From positions 19,842-83,841 of the forward strand of contig CALWUF010000057.1 of NCBI GenBank assembly GCA_944384655.1: a stretch of DNA of 64,000 nucleotides, given 5' to 3'. How positions within the stretch are numbered: position 1 is the first letter of the stretch; each line of letters opens with the position of its first letter. Shown piece after piece: positions 61,369 through 64,000 of the stretch. The translations under genes were made by a program, and so were the position numbers. The notes under the pieces are model-generated. The model was not told where the DNA came from, searched no databases, and was given only the letters and a program-made list of their open reading frames with translations. The stretch comes from an uncultured Butyricicoccus sp. Its GTDB lineage: Bacteria; Bacillota; Clostridia; Oscillospirales; Butyricicoccaceae.

Positions 61369-63249
61369 TTATCCGGTCACACGCTCAAAAAACTGTACGC
61401 TGTGCGCGGGAATCCGCATAATCAGGCGATGCGTGCCCTGTGCGGACGGCACTGTGTGCCGCACACCGCCGTTCCGCCCATCCCCACCGTAGCACACGTA
61501 TTCAGAGGAAAAAACCTCTTCCCACGCGCCCGGTTCATCCATGCCGAGCGAATAGCTGGAAATACGCTGTCCGGTAAAATTGACCACTGCCAGCAACGGT
61601 TTCCCGGCCGGATCGCAGCGCATAAACGCAATCAATCCGGGCAGGTCATCGCCGCGGTCGAGCCAACGAAAAGCCCGTGTACTTCCATCCCATTCCCACA
61701 GCGCAGGACTGCTTTTATAGAACAGATTGAGACCGCGCACATATTCACGCATTTGCCGATGTGTTTCATACTCCAGCAACATCCAGTCCAATCCGTGGTG
61801 GCAGGCCCACTCGGTAAACTGCGCGAACTCGCCGCCCATAAACAGCAGCTTTTCGCCTGGATGCGCCATGACAAACCCATACAGCGTGCGCAGGCGCGCG
61901 AATTTTTCATTGTACTCGCCGGGCATCCGTGCCAACAGGGAGCCGTGACCGGGAGACACCGCATCATGCGACAGCGGCAGGACATATCGTTCTCCCATAC
62001 TGTCCATCAGGGAGACCGTCAGCCAGTCTAAAAAATCCTCCGCATCATCGGGCAGCGCCTCCGTATACTCCAATAGCTGCTGCACCCAATCGTCATGCCA
62101 CATGCGCGCAAAGCCCAGACCGCCCAATGCCGTCGATTTGGTGACCGACGGCCACAGCCCGGTGCTGCTTGCAATCAGCATGGCTTGTGGATACTGTTCC
62201 TTTACACTGTCTGTCAGCGTGCGCAGGAACGCCGCGCCCTCAAGGTTGACATTTTCTCCATATCGATTGGCTGTCCACTGCCCATCCTCACACGCATAAT
62301 CGAGAAACAGCATGGGCTGTACTGTACTGACGCGCAGACCGTCCACATGAAATTCAGACAGCCAGAACAGAGCAGATGACAACAAAAACGATATCACTTC
62401 ACCCCGGCTGAAATCAAAACGCCGCATACCAAACGGCATCTCATCATCCGGCGGGGCACATTCATAGCATGGTTCGCCGTCAAAGCACAACAAACCATGC
62501 GCATCGCCCGGGAATCCTGCCGCCGTCCAATCGAGGATGACGCCCAGACCTGCCTGATGGCACCGGTCGATGAAATACATCAGGTCGTGCGGCGTGCCAT
62601 ACCGGCTGGTTGCCGCGAACCATCCAAGCGCCTGGTAGCCCCACGAACCGTCAAACGGATGCTCCATCAGTGGCAACAGTTCGAGATGGGTATATCCCAT
62701 ATCACAGACATATGGGATCAGCTTGTCCGCCATTTCCCGATAAGAATAAAACGAACTGTCCTCCCGTACCTGCCACGATCCGAAATGCACCTCATAGACA
62801 TTCATTGGTGCGCTGTCAGGCTTTTTCCGTCGCATCCACTCGCGGTCGCGCCATTCGTAGCCCTTGAGATCATACACCTTGGAGGCGGTGTACGGTCGGG
62901 TCTCCGCATGGAACGCGAAAGGATCGGATTTGTCAATCACCCGGTCATCCTGCGTGCAGATACTGTATTTATAACTTTCAAACCGATCGACTCCCGGCAG
63001 GAAGCATGTCCAGACAGACGGATCCTCCTTCGTCCGCGTCATAGGCGCCAAATCGCGCAGCCATCCATTGCTCTCACAGATGACAGACACGCTGGCGGCA
63101 TGCGGCGCCCACACGCGGAAGACTGTGCCCTGACAATCCCCACGCTTTTCAATATGTGCGCCAAACCAATCCCATGCGCGCAACTCCGTCCCGTCGTGAA
63201 AACGTCGCAGATGCTCTCTGTCGGAAGCAATAAGGTCTTCCCTTTCCAT
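61369..63249 (-). CDS. glgB: GlgB-like 1,4-alpha-glucan branching enzyme homologue, probably catalytically dead
   Basis: 626 residues with CBM48 (~25-125), a (beta/alpha)8 GH13 barrel and a C-terminal all-beta domain, as in GlgB. But the barrel's catalytic residues are changed. Nucleophile motif LRVDAV reads LRVSTV (Ser308); acid/base motif AEESTDFP reads ASSTGLWP (Ser361); the first-region His of VPGHFP is Gly245. Asp240, Arg306, His428 and Asp429 remain. The codons (AGT, AGC) are two changes away from Asp/Glu, and no frame damage is seen, so it is a maintained pseudoenzyme rather than a sequencing error. Start ATG 63249 has AAGGAG 9 bases upstream; the ATG at 63258 is too close to it. Confidence 0.9.
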   Translation of the reverse strand: MEREDLIASDREHLRRFHDGTELRAWDWFGAHIEKRGDCQGTVFRVWAPHAASVSVICESNGWLRDLAPMTRTKEDPSVWTCFLPGVDRFESYKYSICTQDDRVIDKSDPFAFHAETRPYTASKVYDLKGYEWRDREWMRRKKPDSAPMNVYEVHFGSWQVREDSSFYSYREMADKLIPYVCDMGYTHLELLPLMEHPFDGSWGYQALGWFAATSRYGTPHDLMYFIDRCHQAGLGVILDWTAAGFPGDAHGLLCFDGEPCYECAPPDDEMPFGMRRFDFSRGEVISFLLSSALFWLSEFHVDGLRVSTVQPMLFLDYACEDGQWTANRYGENVNLEGAAFLRTLTDSVKEQYPQAMLIASSTGLWPSVTKSTALGGLGFARMWHDDWVQQLLEYTEALPDDAEDFLDWLTVSLMDSMGERYVLPLSHDAVSPGHGSLLARMPGEYNEKFARLRTLYGFVMAHPGEKLLFMGGEFAQFTEWACHHGLDWMLLEYETHRQMREYVRGLNLFYKSSPALWEWDGSTRAFRWLDRGDDLPGLIAFMRCDPAGKPLLAVVNFTGQRISSYSLGMDEPGAWEEVFSSEYVCYGGDGRNGGVRHTVPSAQGTHRLIMRIPAHSVQFFERVTG

Positions 63250-63295
63250 CAGCGTCATCTCCTTCCCCCGGAAAACCGGCTGAACATGAGAAATA

Positions 63296-63355
63296 CCGAA
63301 AAAGCAGACGCTTTTTCGGGAATTTTTGTTTTATCTGTGCACAGAGCGCAGATAA
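63296..63355 (-). promoter_or_regulatory. Two hairpins in the glgB leader
   Basis: TTATCTG/CAGATAA (63331-63355) then a terminator-like CCGAAAAAGC/GCTTTTTCGG (63296-63319) lie between the promoter and the ribosome site. Only TATTTC follows the second stem on the minus strand, so termination would be weak; an attenuator is possible. Confidence 0.4.
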
Positions 63356-63375
63356 CTTTTCTCATTTGTAGGAAT

Positions 63376-63404
63376 ATTATACAACATCCATTCAAACAAG
63401 TCCA
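63376..63404 (-). promoter_or_regulatory. Promoter of the glycogen cluster
   Basis: Minus strand TGGACT (63399-63404), 17-base spacer, TATAAT (63376-63381), about 125 bases before glgB. Confidence 0.5.
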
Positions 63405-63449
63405 GAAAAAATGTGAATTTTTACACGAATTTCATAAAGCCAATTTTGC

Positions 63450-64000
63450 TCAGCCATTCAAGTGCCTGTTTGCCGTTCGCAGGATCATATCAAGCGCATG
63501 ATTTGCCGCGTCGCGTCGTGCAGTTTCCCTCCCGCGCGGAGAACAGATGGTACGCACCTGCGTTTCTCCATGGTAAAATATACCAATATGAATCGTACCC
63601 ACCGGCGTGCCATCTTCGCCGCCATCCGGTCCGGCATAACCCGTGACGCCGACGCCAATATCCGCCCCGCAAACCGCTGCGATCCCACGCGCCATTTCCT
63701 CCGCCGTCTGCACGGAGACTGCCGTATACCTGTCCAAGGTCTCTTTTTTTACGCCGAGAAGTTTCATCTTCATCTCGTTGCAATAGGTACATGCGCCTCC
63801 TTTATAAAACCTGGATGCGCCCGATATATCGGTGATACGTTTGGACAACAGACCGCCTGTACAGCTCTCCGCCACGGCAAGCGTCAAGCCATGCGCAGTC
63901 AATGCGGCGGCTGCCGCCTGCTCCAGGCTGCCTGCATCAATGCCATATACCACATCGCCCAATTTCCGGCATACCCGCTGTACCGCCGGCGCGAGCAATT
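63450..64000 (-). CDS. cinA: CinA, C-terminal part (5' end beyond the window)
   Basis: About 183 residues are visible, the C-terminal nicotinamide-nucleotide amidohydrolase (PncC-like) domain of CinA: LTLAVAESCTGGLLSKRITDISGAS, the FYKGGACTYCNEMK segment, AVSVQTAEEMARG and ADIGVGVTGYAGPDGGEDGTPVGT. The preceding residues LLAPAVQRVCRKLGDVVYGID match the CinA linker, and the codon at 63998 is an internal TTG, so the N-terminal molybdopterin-binding-like domain must lie to the right. Functions in NAD recycling and, by name, competence/damage induction. In many Firmicutes cinA precedes recA. A stop is at 63450. Confidence 0.9.
   Translation of the reverse strand, partial: LLAPAVQRVCRKLGDVVYGIDAGSLEQAAAAALTAHGLTLAVAESCTGGLLSKRITDISGASRFYKGGACTYCNEMKMKLLGVKKETLDRYTAVSVQTAEEMARGIAAVCGADIGVGVTGYAGPDGGEDGTPVGTIHIGIFYHGETQVRTICSPRGRETARRDAANHALDMILRTANRHLNG

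Noticed and set aside
1..64000. CRISPR arrays, insertion sequences, prophage or rRNA
   Set aside because: No regularly spaced repeats, transposase, integrase, phage structural genes or rRNA sequence seen.

Overview
The window looks like a chromosomal segment of a low-to-mid GC Gram-positive anaerobe of class Clostridia, most likely an Oscillospirales/Ruminococcaceae-type organism. This is inferred from gene content only: HydF ([FeFe]-hydrogenase maturation), the GlgC/GlgD pair, a short clostridial ThiC, DegV, CarD, RicT, WalH/WalI/WalJ remnants, Mini-RNase III and sigma-A type promoters with strong AGGAGG ribosome sites. I see no prophage, insertion sequence, CRISPR array or rRNA. It is core-type chromosome with one tRNA.

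Layout. 1-7.4 kb: a ZapA-like cell-division gene (cut by the left edge), proline synthesis (proB-proA) followed by a CYTH phosphatase, then CarD, thioredoxin, Mini-RNase III, a tiny Asn/Gln-rich protein behind a sporulation-type promoter, YebC and an unknown helical protein. 7.4-16 kb: a gene-free stretch with three hairpins, a lipoprotein, a PHP phosphatase, a Rieske/FAD oxidoreductase, a phospholipase-C-like protein coupled to an UMF1 transporter, and a large PEP/pyruvate-binding protein. 16-24.5 kb: argF, tRNA-Arg(ACG), glpK and the classic rpsO-pnp-M16 protease cluster. 24.3-38 kb: thiC under a TPP riboswitch with a consensus promoter, a DUF3267 membrane protein, phosphoglucomutase, hydF, DegV with an autoregulated MarR gene, and a tightly packed FemX-alr-decarboxylase-holB-ricT run. 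38-50 kb: a QueG-like protein, serC-serA, a GntR regulator, YbaK deacylase, a D,D-carboxypeptidase, a small membrane protein, a CDF cation exporter with pyrC, and a YidK-like sodium symporter.

50-64 kb contains the two most unusual arrangements. First, a wal-type cluster (sensor-walH-walI, then murA, walJ, rlmH) in which the gene occupying the walK position has the membrane sensor and PAS parts but no histidine-kinase domains, and no walR lies beside it. Second, a glycogen cluster glgB-glgC-glgD-glgA in which the GlgB homologue has lost the catalytic nucleophile (Asp to Ser), the acid/base (Glu to Ser) and a substrate-binding His, so it should be unable to branch glucan and is best viewed as a pseudoenzyme kept in the operon. 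The right edge cuts a cinA gene.

Two copies of a roughly 100-base structured intergenic repeat (near 26.7 kb and 45.1 kb) are also present; the second delivers the ribosome-binding site of the CDF transporter gene. All family calls come from reading motifs and overall resemblance, not from database searches.
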